Of a DNA stretch of 64,000 nucleotides, positions 45,301 to 53,342 are shown one piece after another; within the stretch, counting starts at the first letter, position 1, and the number at the start of each line of letters is the position of its first letter. The notes below the pieces were generated by a model. That model did not search any database. It saw only the letters and a program-made list of their open reading frames with translations, and was not told the origin of the DNA. A program made the translations under genes and the position numbers. Source of the stretch: Cyclobacteriaceae bacterium (GTDB lineage: Bacteria > Bacteroidota > Bacteroidia > Cytophagales > Cyclobacteriaceae); the NCBI GenBank assembly GCA_028285445.1, contig JANQPQ010000031.1, positions 1 through 64,000 of the forward strand, read 5' to 3'.

Positions 45301-45614
45301 AGTTGCACAAACTCCGCAAGGATCTACTAGCACTTAGTCTGGATCTATCGGGCAATGGAGCCATGCAGCAAGTTGGGGAAAAGGGCAAGCCTACGATTGG
45401 AGACCGTGATTTCAACATTTTCATCGGTCTGGCCTGGTCTACCTACGGCCCAACAGACTCGCACCGCAAAAGCCTTGAGATAATTAATAATGAAATGAAT
45501 GATATTCAATCCCGGTTGCAGTCACTTCAATCTGAGATGGCACAGTTAGGTAGGGCATTGATTGCCGCAGGAGCACCTTGGGTGGAAGGGCAAAAATTAC
45601 CAAGTGGCCATTAG
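42306..45614 (+). CDS. VPS10/sortilin-type BNR-repeat exported protein
   Basis: An 1102-residue protein with a signal peptide ending near YGQRN. Two large beta-propellers carry Asp-box/BNR motifs (SDDGGASWKN, STDGGQSWNK, STDAGDTWEK, STDRGSTWTK, SENRGDSWTA) and the GTDGGVYESFD and GTDDGIVQITEDGG blades. A helical coiled-coil tail follows at about 955-1085. Known relatives are annotated as glycosyl hydrolase or sortilin-like, with no proven substrate. No type IX secretion C-terminal domain is visible. Single-gene unit. Confidence 0.85.
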   Translation: MKTSLRIPLLIAAMLVLALQIYGQRNRRSSTPITTNRTAIADSLFKHIKLRNIGPAFMSGRIADIAISPEDDNTWYVAVGSGGVWKTVNAGTTWTPIFDKQASYSIGCVAVDPNNPHVIWVGTGENVGGRHVGFGDGIYRSDDGGASWKNMGLETSEHISKIVVHPDNSDVIMVASQGPLWASGGERGFYKSTDGGQSWNKTLGDDQWVGVTDIVVDPRDANRVYAATWQRHRTVAAYMGGGPGTALFRSTDAGDTWEKLSRGLPKGAMGKIGLAISPQKPDVIYAAIELQRRTGGVYRSTDRGSTWTKMSNTVSGATGPHYYQELYASPHKFDHLYLVDNQLQQSLDGGKTFTRVNNQHKHGDNHALAFRDDDPDYLLIGTDGGVYESFDLAKNWRFIENLPLTQFYKIALDDTKPFYNIYGGTQDNGTQGGPSRTDNVHGIRNADWKLVLNWDGHQPATEPGNPNIMYAERQQGALSRLDLSTGEAMDIQPQPGANENFERYNWDAPILVSPHSPSTIFFASQRVWKSENRGDSWTAISGDLTKNENRIELPIMGRKQSWDAAWDVLAMSNYNTITSLSESPIEAGVLYAGTDDGIVQITEDGGGSWRRVDVGTIPGVPSTAFINDIKADLHDGNTVYVSLDNHKYGDFKPYLVKSADRGRTWQSIAGDLPGRNLVWRLVQDHVKPELMFLATEFGIYFTINSGKNWIKTNTGSPISFRDLAIHKGENDLVGASFGRGIFILDDYSFLRDLTEQSVVEEALLFTSRKAPWYIPRPVLSYDDSRGSSGASHFVAPNPPFGAVFTYFLKESLNTKEEARKAAEKSLNTQNRDVPFPGYDAVEDERTEIGPNIWLVIKDNNGQVVRRVKGTNKQGFQRVAWDLRYPATEAIQLRSTPGPFGEPRGFLAAPGNYSATLFKEIDGNSTQLAGPVSFEVERLYPGTLQGSSPEIAAKFWRDYENMRRSATALQSELGSTVQRADAMIKAIAKSTTDPGNLDAQLHKLRKDLLALSLDLSGNGAMQQVGEKGKPTIGDRDFNIFIGLAWSTYGPTDSHRKSLEIINNEMNDIQSRLQSLQSEMAQLGRALIAAGAPWVEGQKLPSGH

Positions 45615-45692
45615 CCTGTGTAAAAAGATAATGTTTTCATCATATTAAAATCAGCCTCAGCCCGTCATCTGCTGGGCTTGGCTATCGTATTT

Positions 45693-45730
45693 AGTATTGA
45701 AAAATAAGCCCGTCTAGGGCTCTCAATACT
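45693..45730 (+). promoter_or_regulatory. Hairpin leader just before a start codon
   Basis: Nested stems AGTATTG/CAATACT (45693-45699 with 45724-45730) and AGCCC/GGGCT (45707-45711 with 45717-45721) lie directly before the start codon at 45736. They could occlude ribosome entry or mark an RNA-protein contact. No ligand-class riboswitch is recognised. Confidence 0.35.
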
Positions 45731-45735
45731 TAATT

Positions 45736-47631
45736 ATGAGAAATAAATCAAAGCGGGCAAATGGCCGGTCACTACTACTACTTATCACCTTTTGTTTGTT
45801 CTCTGCCTGCACGGTAGATGGCGGTGGAAAGCAGGCTCAATCACTGGAGGAAGCTAACCTGGCTTATGATCGCTACGATTATTCAAACGCACTTGAGGGG
45901 TACACTTCCTTTTGGAAATCCAAGAAAGGAGATGCCAAAGATCGTGTGCAGGCAGCTCAAAAATTGGCCTACCTGGGCTGGCGTGTGGAGAGCAAAATTG
46001 CGCTTGCCAGAAAATGGACTAAAGAAGCCCAGAAATTAAGTCACGACCTCAGTGGCTCTCTGTCAGCTTTGTCCCGATTTGAGATGCAAGCTGGCAATTA
46101 TGAAAAGTCACTACAGTTGGCACGTGAGGCCCAGGCTGCGGTGGTCACTGAATTTGACTCCAGGAACGCATCTGAGCAGTTTGTGCTTTGTGTTTATAGT
46201 TGGGCCAGGGACGAAATTCAAAATAGAGGAAGTCTCCAATCAATCCCGATTTCGGAAGCTACGGATGTTATAGCGAAGCTGGTGGTCCGGTTCCCGGAAG
46301 ATTTGGAGCTGGCTAAATTAAGCGTGGGAATAGCATTGTTGAATGAACGAGTGGAAGACATCTTTCTATCATGGAAAAAGTACTATCGAATAAATGACCA
46401 TCAAGACCCTGGGTCATTGCTGGAAACCCCCTATGTAAAACTTAATCAGCTTGCTGACGAAAACGAGCTTATTGCTGAGTTGGATGATAAGGAACGGCTG
46501 GAGCTCGTAATGGCTCTGGCCGATTCCCGCCTATTTGAATTTGCCAGATTAAGTCACCAACTGTTAATAGGAGGTGGAAAAACCAGCCTGGCATCAGTTA
46601 ATGACGCCCTCAACTACAGCCGCTACCTGGTAGAAGTCGAAGCGGCCACGTATGCCTTCTATAAGAAGATAGCTGCCGGCAAAGAGAATAGACAAGCATT
46701 CAGGAATGAGCTCGAAGATATCGCTGAGAAATACTGGGGCCAATTTGGAAATGAGGCCAAAGGCCTATATCAAAAGAGAAAGTTCAATGATCTAATTGCA
46801 AAGTTGTTTGGGGCCCGACCAACGGAAGGTATTGTCAACGGTTACTACGCTTACTACATTGGGCATAAGGTCTTTGACGAGAGCCAATCAGTGAAGCAGT
46901 ACAAGCATCGTGCAAAGCTCGACCTGATAACTTTAGACAATGTAACCGGCAACGACTATTCGGGCTGGTTTCATGATGCCCAAAGAGTAGCTGGCACTGC
47001 CAACAGGCAACAGATCATTAGTTATCGTCAGGCTGTATTGCAGGAACCGGTTATGATGTGGAACAACCTCACCGACCCAACTAAGCGAGAACAATTTACC
47101 CGTACACTAAAGCGACTAGTGGAGCAAGACAAGCAAACTGCCAATACCAATCCTTACGCTTTGTTACCTGGCCTTCGCCTACAAATAATAATGGATAAAC
47201 TGCAGTATACATACGACTCCTTGAAGGGCATGGGCCTCCATGAAACCGAGGTGAAGTTCGCATTCATAGAACACTTCAGAACCTTCGGAGCAGCCTCCTT
47301 GGTAAATCATGAAGGAAGGCACGCCATTGACTACCGCATTGGTGGTTTTAGTTCTAACGAACTTGAATATCGGGCCAAACTATCAGAAATAGCTTTCTCC
47401 AAAGAACCATTGGTAATGATGGCTGCTGCGGTAATGCGTCAGGAAGCGGCACAAGCTTCACATGGAAAAGCAAATGAAAAGCTGATGACAGATATAGTTA
47501 AGTGGGTGGAAGAAAACGAAAGCCAAGTAGCAGACTTTGAGCAGGGTGTGCCTCATGTATTACAACTTGGAAAGTTAACCGACCAGCAGGTAGTACAAAT
47601 TATGCGATTCCTCGATCCCCTGGCAAAATAG
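45736..47631 (+). CDS. Lipoprotein with HEGRH zincin-like motif
   Basis: A 631-residue lipoprotein (LFSACTVDG). Residues 35-250 are TPR-like helices (EANLAYDRYDYSNALEGYTSFW, ALSRFEMQAGNYEKSLQLAREAQ). Near the C-terminus NHEGRHAID (HEGRH 525-529) fits the HExxH zinc metallopeptidase motif, and Glu544 in NELEYRAKLSE, 15 residues later, is a plausible third ligand. Further LxxIAF and helices follow as in gluzincins. I do not recognise the family; the combination of N-terminal repeats and this site suggests a periplasmic metallopeptidase. The leader contains a hairpin. Confidence 0.6.
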   Translation: MRNKSKRANGRSLLLLITFCLFSACTVDGGGKQAQSLEEANLAYDRYDYSNALEGYTSFWKSKKGDAKDRVQAAQKLAYLGWRVESKIALARKWTKEAQKLSHDLSGSLSALSRFEMQAGNYEKSLQLAREAQAAVVTEFDSRNASEQFVLCVYSWARDEIQNRGSLQSIPISEATDVIAKLVVRFPEDLELAKLSVGIALLNERVEDIFLSWKKYYRINDHQDPGSLLETPYVKLNQLADENELIAELDDKERLELVMALADSRLFEFARLSHQLLIGGGKTSLASVNDALNYSRYLVEVEAATYAFYKKIAAGKENRQAFRNELEDIAEKYWGQFGNEAKGLYQKRKFNDLIAKLFGARPTEGIVNGYYAYYIGHKVFDESQSVKQYKHRAKLDLITLDNVTGNDYSGWFHDAQRVAGTANRQQIISYRQAVLQEPVMMWNNLTDPTKREQFTRTLKRLVEQDKQTANTNPYALLPGLRLQIIMDKLQYTYDSLKGMGLHETEVKFAFIEHFRTFGAASLVNHEGRHAIDYRIGGFSSNELEYRAKLSEIAFSKEPLVMMAAAVMRQEAAQASHGKANEKLMTDIVKWVEENESQVADFEQGVPHVLQLGKLTDQQVVQIMRFLDPLAK

Positions 47632-47691
47632 ATTCATTTGATTTGCATTAACATACTGGGTTTAGCTGGCATCAATTCGTAAATTTAGAAC

Positions 47692-48120
47692 ATGCTAAAT
47701 CCTAAACACCTTTTGTCAGCATTGCTGCTGGTGGCACTTTCCTATAGTTATTCAACTGCTCAGAGTAGAACCATTAAGATCTCATTCGGTGGAGAAATCA
47801 TGGACCCCAAACAATACCTGGAACTGCCTGTTTCTCCCGAGGTGGAAGTTAAAGTCTACGACGGAGAGGTGCCCAGCGACAGCCTTGAAATTTGGACATG
47901 GGATTTTTCCCTGGCAAGAGAAAGCAGGGCCGTTCGTACTATGAAATTCAGAGGTGAAACTGCAACCTTGGATTTATCCAAGGCAAAGCCTGGAGACTAC
48001 CTGGTTTTCAAAATCAGCAGAATCTATAAGACCGAAGCAGATGGCAGTAAAAATGAATTTAAGCTTCCTCCCAGACCTATCTATACCTTCCGGGTGAAAC
48101 CTGAAGAGGACATAGATTAA
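47692..48120 (+). CDS. Small exported protein of unknown function
   Basis: A 142-residue protein with a signal peptide ending at STAQ. The mature part is a short beta-sandwich-like domain (KISFGGEIMDPKQYLELPVSPEVEVKVYD, then ATLDLSKAKPGDYLVFKISRIY). Slightly reminiscent of periplasmic beta domains in gliding or T9SS proteins, but this is weak. It may be single or in an operon with the lipoprotein gene 60 bp upstream. Confidence 0.5.
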   Translation: MLNPKHLLSALLLVALSYSYSTAQSRTIKISFGGEIMDPKQYLELPVSPEVEVKVYDGEVPSDSLEIWTWDFSLARESRAVRTMKFRGETATLDLSKAKPGDYLVFKISRIYKTEADGSKNEFKLPPRPIYTFRVKPEEDID

Positions 48121-48186
48121 CTCAAATCTTCTTGTCTCGCTCTTTGAACAATCAAATCTTGTTGCTAACTTCATACTTAAGAAAAA

Positions 48187-48200
48187 AGTAAGTACTCACT
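48187..48200. promoter_or_regulatory. Candidate TetR operator AGTAAGTACTCACT
   Basis: The core GTAAGTACTCAC differs by one base from the perfect palindrome GTGAGTACTCAC that precedes the SDR gene at 54195-54206. It lies 20 bp before the ATG of the cytochrome c gene, between A- and T-runs, where a bound regulator would block transcription. This suggests control by the TetR protein encoded 6 kb away. Confidence 0.55.
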
Positions 48201-48218
48201 TTTTTTAAAAATTTATTT

Positions 48219-48830
48219 ATGAAACGAATAAAGACTTGGCTACTGTTTTCCCCTTTACTAGTAGCTGGCATTATGGTAATTGGAAACCCGGGATCAGGGA
48301 CTGAACCCCCACATAAGACCGCCGAATTGACCACCCCTGATGAGGCCTTTGATGTAATGATGCAGGTACTGACGCACAAACGCTGTGTTAATTGCCATCC
48401 TGCAGATAACTATCCAAGGCAAGGTGAGGACAGCCATAAGCATTTGTTTGGAGTGGAACGCGGTGTTGCCAATGCAGGGATGGCCGCTACCAATTGCAAT
48501 ACTTGTCATCAGGATGAAAACAACAACTATTCAGGAGTACCAGGAGCGCCGGAATGGTCGCTGGCGCCCTTAAGTATGGCGTGGCAAGGGCTCACTAAGT
48601 ACGAAATTGCACGTTCCATGTTAGACAGAAATAAGAATGGAAACCGGTCGCTTGAGGAGCTTGAACACCATCTCACAGAGCACGCATTGGTGCTTTGGGC
48701 TTTCGAGCCAGGTGTCAACGCCGAGGGAATACCTCGTGAGAAACCTCCGGTATCAAAAGAAGATTACATTACCGCCGTGAAAGAATGGATTGAACATGGC
48801 GCAGTTGTTCCAGATGAAACCACCAACTAA
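48219..48830 (+). CDS. Dihaem c-type cytochrome
   Basis: A 203-residue exported protein (signal-anchor [15 protein letters not shown]) with two haem-binding motifs, CVNCH near 62 and CNTCH near 96. The layout matches small cytochromes paired with isoquinoline 1-oxidoreductase-type molybdoenzymes, where they accept electrons from the 2Fe-2S subunit. The next gene starts 2 bp after its stop, so the genes are in one operon, preceded by the palindrome at 48187. Confidence 0.85.
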   Translation: MKRIKTWLLFSPLLVAGIMVIGNPGSGTEPPHKTAELTTPDEAFDVMMQVLTHKRCVNCHPADNYPRQGEDSHKHLFGVERGVANAGMAATNCNTCHQDENNNYSGVPGAPEWSLAPLSMAWQGLTKYEIARSMLDRNKNGNRSLEELEHHLTEHALVLWAFEPGVNAEGIPREKPPVSKEDYITAVKEWIEHGAVVPDETTN

Positions 48831-48831
48831 G

Positions 48832-49308
48832 ATGAATATATCCTTCAAAATAAACGGCAAAGCTCATTCTGTAGACACGGATGGGGATGCCCCTTTGCTC
48901 TGGGTGATAAGAGATGTACTTGATTTGAAAGGGACAAAGTTCGGTTGTGGCAAAGCAGCCTGCGGTGCTTGCACCATTCACGTCGATGGAGAAGCAGTGC
49001 GGTCCTGTTCATTTGCCGCGAAGTTTGCGGAGGGTAAGGAGATAACTACAATTGAAGGATTAGGAAATGCCGAGAATCCTCATCCTGTCCAGCAGGCGTG
49101 GATAGAGGAAATTGTTCCTCAATGTGGCTATTGCCAGCCCGGCTTTATGATGGCCACCGCTGCTTTAATTGATAAAAACCCCTCTCCGACTGATGAGGAT
49201 ATTGATGACAACATTATCAACATCTGTCGCTGTGGCACCTACTATCGTATGAGGAAGGCTATTCATCGAGCTGCTGAACTTAAGAACTCAACCACCTCAA
49301 ACTCCTAA
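48832..49308 (+). CDS. iorA: 2Fe-2S subunit of molybdopterin oxidoreductase
   Basis: 158 residues from the ATG of [10 protein letters not shown]. The N-terminal plant ferredoxin-type cluster uses [14 protein letters not shown] plus a later C (RSC), and the second cluster uses [10 protein letters not shown] and [16 protein letters not shown]. It transfers electrons from the molybdenum subunit encoded next to the cytochrome. It belongs to the xanthine dehydrogenase family; isoquinoline oxidoreductase is the closest named group, and the true substrate is unknown. It starts 2 bp after the cytochrome gene. Confidence 0.88.
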   Translation: MNISFKINGKAHSVDTDGDAPLLWVIRDVLDLKGTKFGCGKAACGACTIHVDGEAVRSCSFAAKFAEGKEITTIEGLGNAENPHPVQQAWIEEIVPQCGYCQPGFMMATAALIDKNPSPTDEDIDDNIINICRCGTYYRMRKAIHRAAELKNSTTSNS

Positions 49309-49309
49309 C

Positions 49310-51493
49310 ATGATGACAACTACTAAGAAGAAGATATCGAGAAGGAAATTCATCGTTCGTACATTGTTAGGAGGTACTGGTGTGATTTTAGGTACTGCCT
49401 ATCTGGCCCGAAATCCTCTTAGGCGAGAACTAAATAAATCACTAAATGCAGCGGAACCTCCCTTTATGGGCAATACAGATACGCCCCTGGTGTGGTTTGA
49501 AATTACTAGTGATAACAAAGTGCGCCTGCACTCTCCCAAAGTTGAAATGGGACAGGGGACTTTTACCGGCTTAGCCCAACTGGCTGCTGATGAGCTGGAA
49601 GTGGATGTTACACAAATAGAAATGGTACATGCCGAAACCATCACTGGCAATGTAGATGGCATGAGCACCGGCGGCAGCACCTCTATTGCCAGCCTTTGGC
49701 AGCCCTTACGCGAACTGGCAGCCACCATGAGAGAAATGCTTAAACTTCAGGCAGCAAAACAAATGGGGTTGGAAGTACAAGCCTTGGAAGTTTCTAATGG
49801 AGTAATTGCTAGCGGAAGCAATTCTATGACCTATGGCCAGGTAGTAGATGGCGTCACTGAATGGGAAATCCCTGAGATTCCCGCCCTTAAAGATGCCAAT
49901 GACTTCAAATTTATCGGCAAACCTGTTCCGCGTCTTGACCTGACAGATAAAGTTGTTGGTACTCCAATGTTTGGCATTGATGCCTCCATGCCCGATATGC
50001 TCTTTGGGGCGGTAGTACGGCCTTCACAAATTGGAGCAAAATTCATTAGTGCTGATGCTACTGAAGCACATAACATGCCCGGTGTTGTTCGAGTTGTGGA
50101 AGAAGAAGATTTCATTGGTGTAGTTGCCCATACAATGATAGAAGCGGAGAATGCCAAAAAGGTGATAAAAGTAGAATGGCAAACCGAAAGAAACTGGAGC
50201 ACGCAAGACATTGAGGATTTGATTAAGGTGGGTAATGGTGATCCCATGGTGATACAGAAAACGGGGAATGCAAAGAAAATCCTGGAAGACCAGGAAAGTA
50301 ACGATAACGGCGACATCATCACTGCTGAATTTAAAAGCCCAATTGGAGCACATGCCCAGTTGGAACCCAATGGCGCCGTCGCTTTTGTGGAAAGTGACAA
50401 AGCTACCATCATGATTTCTACCCAGGTCGTGAGCTTTACCCGTAAGGAAGTAGCGGAAAGGTTAGGCTTCGATGAAGAGCAGGTGAACGTAATCCCTACT
50501 TACTTGGGTGGCGGCTTTGGCCGAAGACTGCACACCCCAAATGCAGTGCAGGCTGCCCTAATGTCAAAAGCCGTTGGTAAGCCGGTAAAATGCTTTTTTG
50601 ATCGCAAAGAAGAATTTCAAAATGATACTTTCAGGCCCCCAACGCATCACCTACTTAAGGCCAAGCTGGATAGCAATGGGATGATTGAGGCCTTTGAACA
50701 TAACGTATCTAGTGGCGATGTTATGTATGGATCTCCCCTGGTACCTGGCTTTGTTGAGCCTATACTTGGTTCAGATATTGGTGCCTGGCGCGGTGGTATG
50801 ATCCAGTATGGTGCCATCCCAAACTTCAGGGCTGTGTCCTGGCGGGTAAAGCTTCCATTTGCAACAAGCTGGTGGAGAAGCCTCGGACTACTGGCAAACA
50901 CCTTTGCTATTGAGAGCTTTTTGGATGAATTGGCCTTGAAAAACGGCAAGAATCCGGTGGAGTTCAGGTTACAACAAATTCAGAATGATAAGGCTGGAGA
51001 TCGGTTGAGAAAAGTAATTGAAGCCGCTGCTGACAAAGCGAACTATACTGATGAAGTCGTAAATGGCATAGCCATGGGCTTTGCTGCTTCGACAGATGCC
51101 GGCACTCCTTGTGCCCATGTTGCAGAGGTCTCAATCGAAAACAAGCAGATAAAGGTTCACAAAGTAACTTGCTCAATAGATCCAGGCATTGCCGTTAATC
51201 CCGATCAGGTAAAGGCCCAATGCGAGGGCTCAATAATTATGGGTATTAGTGCCTCTATGTTTGAGAGGATGTATGTAGAAGAGGGGCAACTACGGCCAAT
51301 TATTTACGGGCCATACCAAATGGCACTGATGCGGCACGCTCCCAAAGATATCGATGTGATAATCCTCGAAAATAACGACAAACCAGGTGCTGTTGGTGAG
51401 CCTCCACTTGGCCCTATTGGAGCGGCAATTGCTAACGCCGTTTTCAGGCTTACTAGCCAGCGCCTAAGGGAAATGCCGTTGCAACTTGCCTAA
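49310..51493 (+). CDS. iorB: Molybdopterin-binding oxidoreductase subunit, IorB-like
   Basis: A 727-residue protein with a twin-arginine signal (SRRKFIVRTLLGGTGVILG), so it is folded with cofactor before export. It has the family's aldehyde oxidase layout: MGQGTFTGLAQLAADEL, STGGSTSI, the molybdopterin contact TYLGGGFGRR, SWWRSLGLLANTFAIESFLDEL, and the catalytic glutamate region GAVGEPPLGPIGAAIANAVF. With the 2Fe-2S subunit and cytochrome it forms a three-subunit periplasmic hydroxylase. Its start is 1 bp after the previous stop. Confidence 0.9.
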   Translation: MMTTTKKKISRRKFIVRTLLGGTGVILGTAYLARNPLRRELNKSLNAAEPPFMGNTDTPLVWFEITSDNKVRLHSPKVEMGQGTFTGLAQLAADELEVDVTQIEMVHAETITGNVDGMSTGGSTSIASLWQPLRELAATMREMLKLQAAKQMGLEVQALEVSNGVIASGSNSMTYGQVVDGVTEWEIPEIPALKDANDFKFIGKPVPRLDLTDKVVGTPMFGIDASMPDMLFGAVVRPSQIGAKFISADATEAHNMPGVVRVVEEEDFIGVVAHTMIEAENAKKVIKVEWQTERNWSTQDIEDLIKVGNGDPMVIQKTGNAKKILEDQESNDNGDIITAEFKSPIGAHAQLEPNGAVAFVESDKATIMISTQVVSFTRKEVAERLGFDEEQVNVIPTYLGGGFGRRLHTPNAVQAALMSKAVGKPVKCFFDRKEEFQNDTFRPPTHHLLKAKLDSNGMIEAFEHNVSSGDVMYGSPLVPGFVEPILGSDIGAWRGGMIQYGAIPNFRAVSWRVKLPFATSWWRSLGLLANTFAIESFLDELALKNGKNPVEFRLQQIQNDKAGDRLRKVIEAAADKANYTDEVVNGIAMGFAASTDAGTPCAHVAEVSIENKQIKVHKVTCSIDPGIAVNPDQVKAQCEGSIIMGISASMFERMYVEEGQLRPIIYGPYQMALMRHAPKDIDVIILENNDKPGAVGEPPLGPIGAAIANAVFRLTSQRLREMPLQLA

Positions 51494-51498
51494 GTTAT

Positions 51499-52536
51499 TT
51501 ACATCAATACGCCCTGCTTGGCCTGAATAGGGTCAGGTAAATCAGTTTCTCCCAGCATCTGCTTAAGGTCTATCTCAATAGTTCTGCAGAGTGACAGCAT
51601 GGGTACGTCGTTGCCGAGCCCCTCGAAAGGGTTCTCTGAATAGTCTCCAACCAATTCCATCATAACAAATACCCACCCTATCAATACCGTAAATGGAATG
51701 GATAACCATGCCTCTAAAGGGCCTAACTTCACAAATTCCGACACCATACCGATGGGCAGGAGAAAAATGAAGATGCCCACAAAGATGAAGCTCATGCTTC
51801 CGTATTGTCTTGGGAAAGGGAATTTCTTTATGCGCTCACATTGACCCTGGTAGGTATAGAAATCTTTGAGAAGATTCTGTAATTCCATATGTCGGAAATC
51901 ATCGATGAGGCTTTCCTTTCGCAATTTCTTCAAGTCTTGCGATTGCTGGTCGATAATCTGCGTGGCAGTGTTTTGGTATTCTATCAGCCTCCCATACTCA
52001 TCCTTAGGAAGGCAAACTTTTAGTTCTTTTTCTGTAACGTCATCATCAATCAGCCCTACGCCGAATCGTTTCATTCGTTTTTCAGTTAATCTCCTAAGAT
52101 GTTTCCCCTGGCTTATATGCTCCCAGGGGGTTGGCACCAACAATTGGCTTCTTAAGGTGTAAAGCCAGCCAATGTGCCTATAGATCAGCTTTTTATGCCA
52201 TTCCTGCACTTCGGAATCAGGCACATCGCTATCAGTAAACTGATTGCCAACAAAGCCCCGAATTGCCGCACCCCATGATCGGCTACCATTAACAATTGCG
52301 CCCCAGATTTTTCGTGCTTCCCAAAGCCGATCATAGGAGCTGTTATTTTTGAAGCCAACGTAAAAGGCCACCGCAATACCGATAACTGATAGTGGCAGCC
52401 ATGGAATACTGATCCAGCTAAGGGGCGTTAGTAGTAAAGCTGCCGTAGCAGTTGTAGCCCAAACCGTAAGCCAAATGATATGCCCTCCGGAAAATCGCAT
52501 GAGGGCCATAAAGTTGAAGTTCTTATTAATATACAT
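51499..52536 (-). CDS. Bestrophin family chloride channel-like protein
   Basis: A 345-residue membrane protein with the bacterial bestrophin pattern: LPLSVIGIAVAFYVGFKNNSSYDRLWEARKIWGAIVNGSRSW near the N-terminus and GWVFVMMELVGDYSENPFEGLGNDVPMLSLCRTIEIDLKQML at the end. Members form pentameric anion channels. Genes here run in the same direction from the SDR gene through an NAD-binding protein, with an 78-bp gap before this one. Confidence 0.9.
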   Translation of the reverse strand: MYINKNFNFMALMRFSGGHIIWLTVWATTATAALLLTPLSWISIPWLPLSVIGIAVAFYVGFKNNSSYDRLWEARKIWGAIVNGSRSWGAAIRGFVGNQFTDSDVPDSEVQEWHKKLIYRHIGWLYTLRSQLLVPTPWEHISQGKHLRRLTEKRMKRFGVGLIDDDVTEKELKVCLPKDEYGRLIEYQNTATQIIDQQSQDLKKLRKESLIDDFRHMELQNLLKDFYTYQGQCERIKKFPFPRQYGSMSFIFVGIFIFLLPIGMVSEFVKLGPLEAWLSIPFTVLIGWVFVMMELVGDYSENPFEGLGNDVPMLSLCRTIEIDLKQMLGETDLPDPIQAKQGVLM

Positions 52537-52614
52537 GTCTGATCAGGTTTACCAATGTTGCAATCAAGATAGAAAAACAATTGGAAGTACGAATGGTTTG
52601 ACCAGACCTGTCGC

Positions 52615-53286
52615 TTAATTCAGTTCAGACAATATAATTATGTCCTTAGGCCGAACTACTTTTTCACCATACCCTTGCAAGGTAGCAGTGATCATGGCCA
52701 AACCAATTTGGGTTGTATTCACCACAGAATTAGGCGATAGAAATTTCACCAATTTTATAAGCCACATAAAGTAGTCGTAAATGAACTGGTACAACTTGGT
52801 CCGGGACTTTATTCCCCGTAAGGGAATTATTGCGCCCGGGCGAAACATAAATGCTTGTTTGAAACCGAGGGCCAGCAGATCATTCTCTGTTTTGCCCTTC
52901 ACCCGGGCCCACATGCTTCTTCCTTGCTCAGTAGAATCTGTTCCCTCTCCTGATACATATATGCAAGTCATTTCAGGGTTAAGGTCCAGCAATTTCTGTC
53001 CTAGCGCCAGCGTGTAATTGTACGTTATCTCCTTATACTCATCTTCTTTCAAGCCGGCGACACTTACTCCCATGCATAAGTAGCAGGCGTCGTAGCCGGT
53101 AAGTTCACTACCAATTGAAGAGTAATCAGCGAAGTCTTTATGCACGATTTGCCTGAGCTTTGGATGGCTTATATCCAAAGTTGATCGTCCTATGGTTAAG
53201 ACCCCCGTGACAGATTCATGGTCAAGGCACTCGAGTAATACTCCCCGACCTACCATGCCTGAGGCACCTGTAATTACGACTTTCAT
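52615..53286 (-). CDS. NAD(P)-binding epimerase-like protein
   Basis: A 223-residue cytoplasmic protein with a Rossmann fold: VVITGASGMVGRGVLLECL (glycine-rich GASGMVG) at the N-terminus and CYLCMGVSVAG, then IYVSGEGTDSTEQGRSMWARVKGKTEN, a Ser-Tyr-Lys-like variant without the usual YxxxK. It belongs to the atypical NmrA/epimerase-like group. No known reaction. It is 56 bp downstream of the SDR gene, on the same strand. Confidence 0.8.
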   Translation of the reverse strand: MKVVITGASGMVGRGVLLECLDHESVTGVLTIGRSTLDISHPKLRQIVHKDFADYSSIGSELTGYDACYLCMGVSVAGLKEDEYKEITYNYTLALGQKLLDLNPEMTCIYVSGEGTDSTEQGRSMWARVKGKTENDLLALGFKQAFMFRPGAIIPLRGIKSRTKLYQFIYDYFMWLIKLVKFLSPNSVVNTTQIGLAMITATLQGYGEKVVRPKDIIILSELN

Positions 53287-53304
53287 TAGTTCAGGTTTAG
53301 GTAA

Positions 53305-53335
53305 TGTTGGTCTCCGAATTTACGTCAGAGACCAA
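53305..53335 (-). terminator. Hairpin between SDR and NAD-binding genes
   Basis: Inverted repeat TTGGTCTC / GAGACCAA with a 13-base loop in the gap between two co-directional genes. The stem is a perfect 8 bp but no T run follows on the minus strand, so it may be a weak terminator, a processing site or stabilising element. Confidence 0.3.
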
Positions 53336-53342
53336 CGGTTTT

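Noticed and set aside
42306..45614. Type IX secretion cargo status of the VPS10/BNR protein
   Set aside because: The C-terminus is a coiled-coil-like helical tail, not a T9SS sorting domain.
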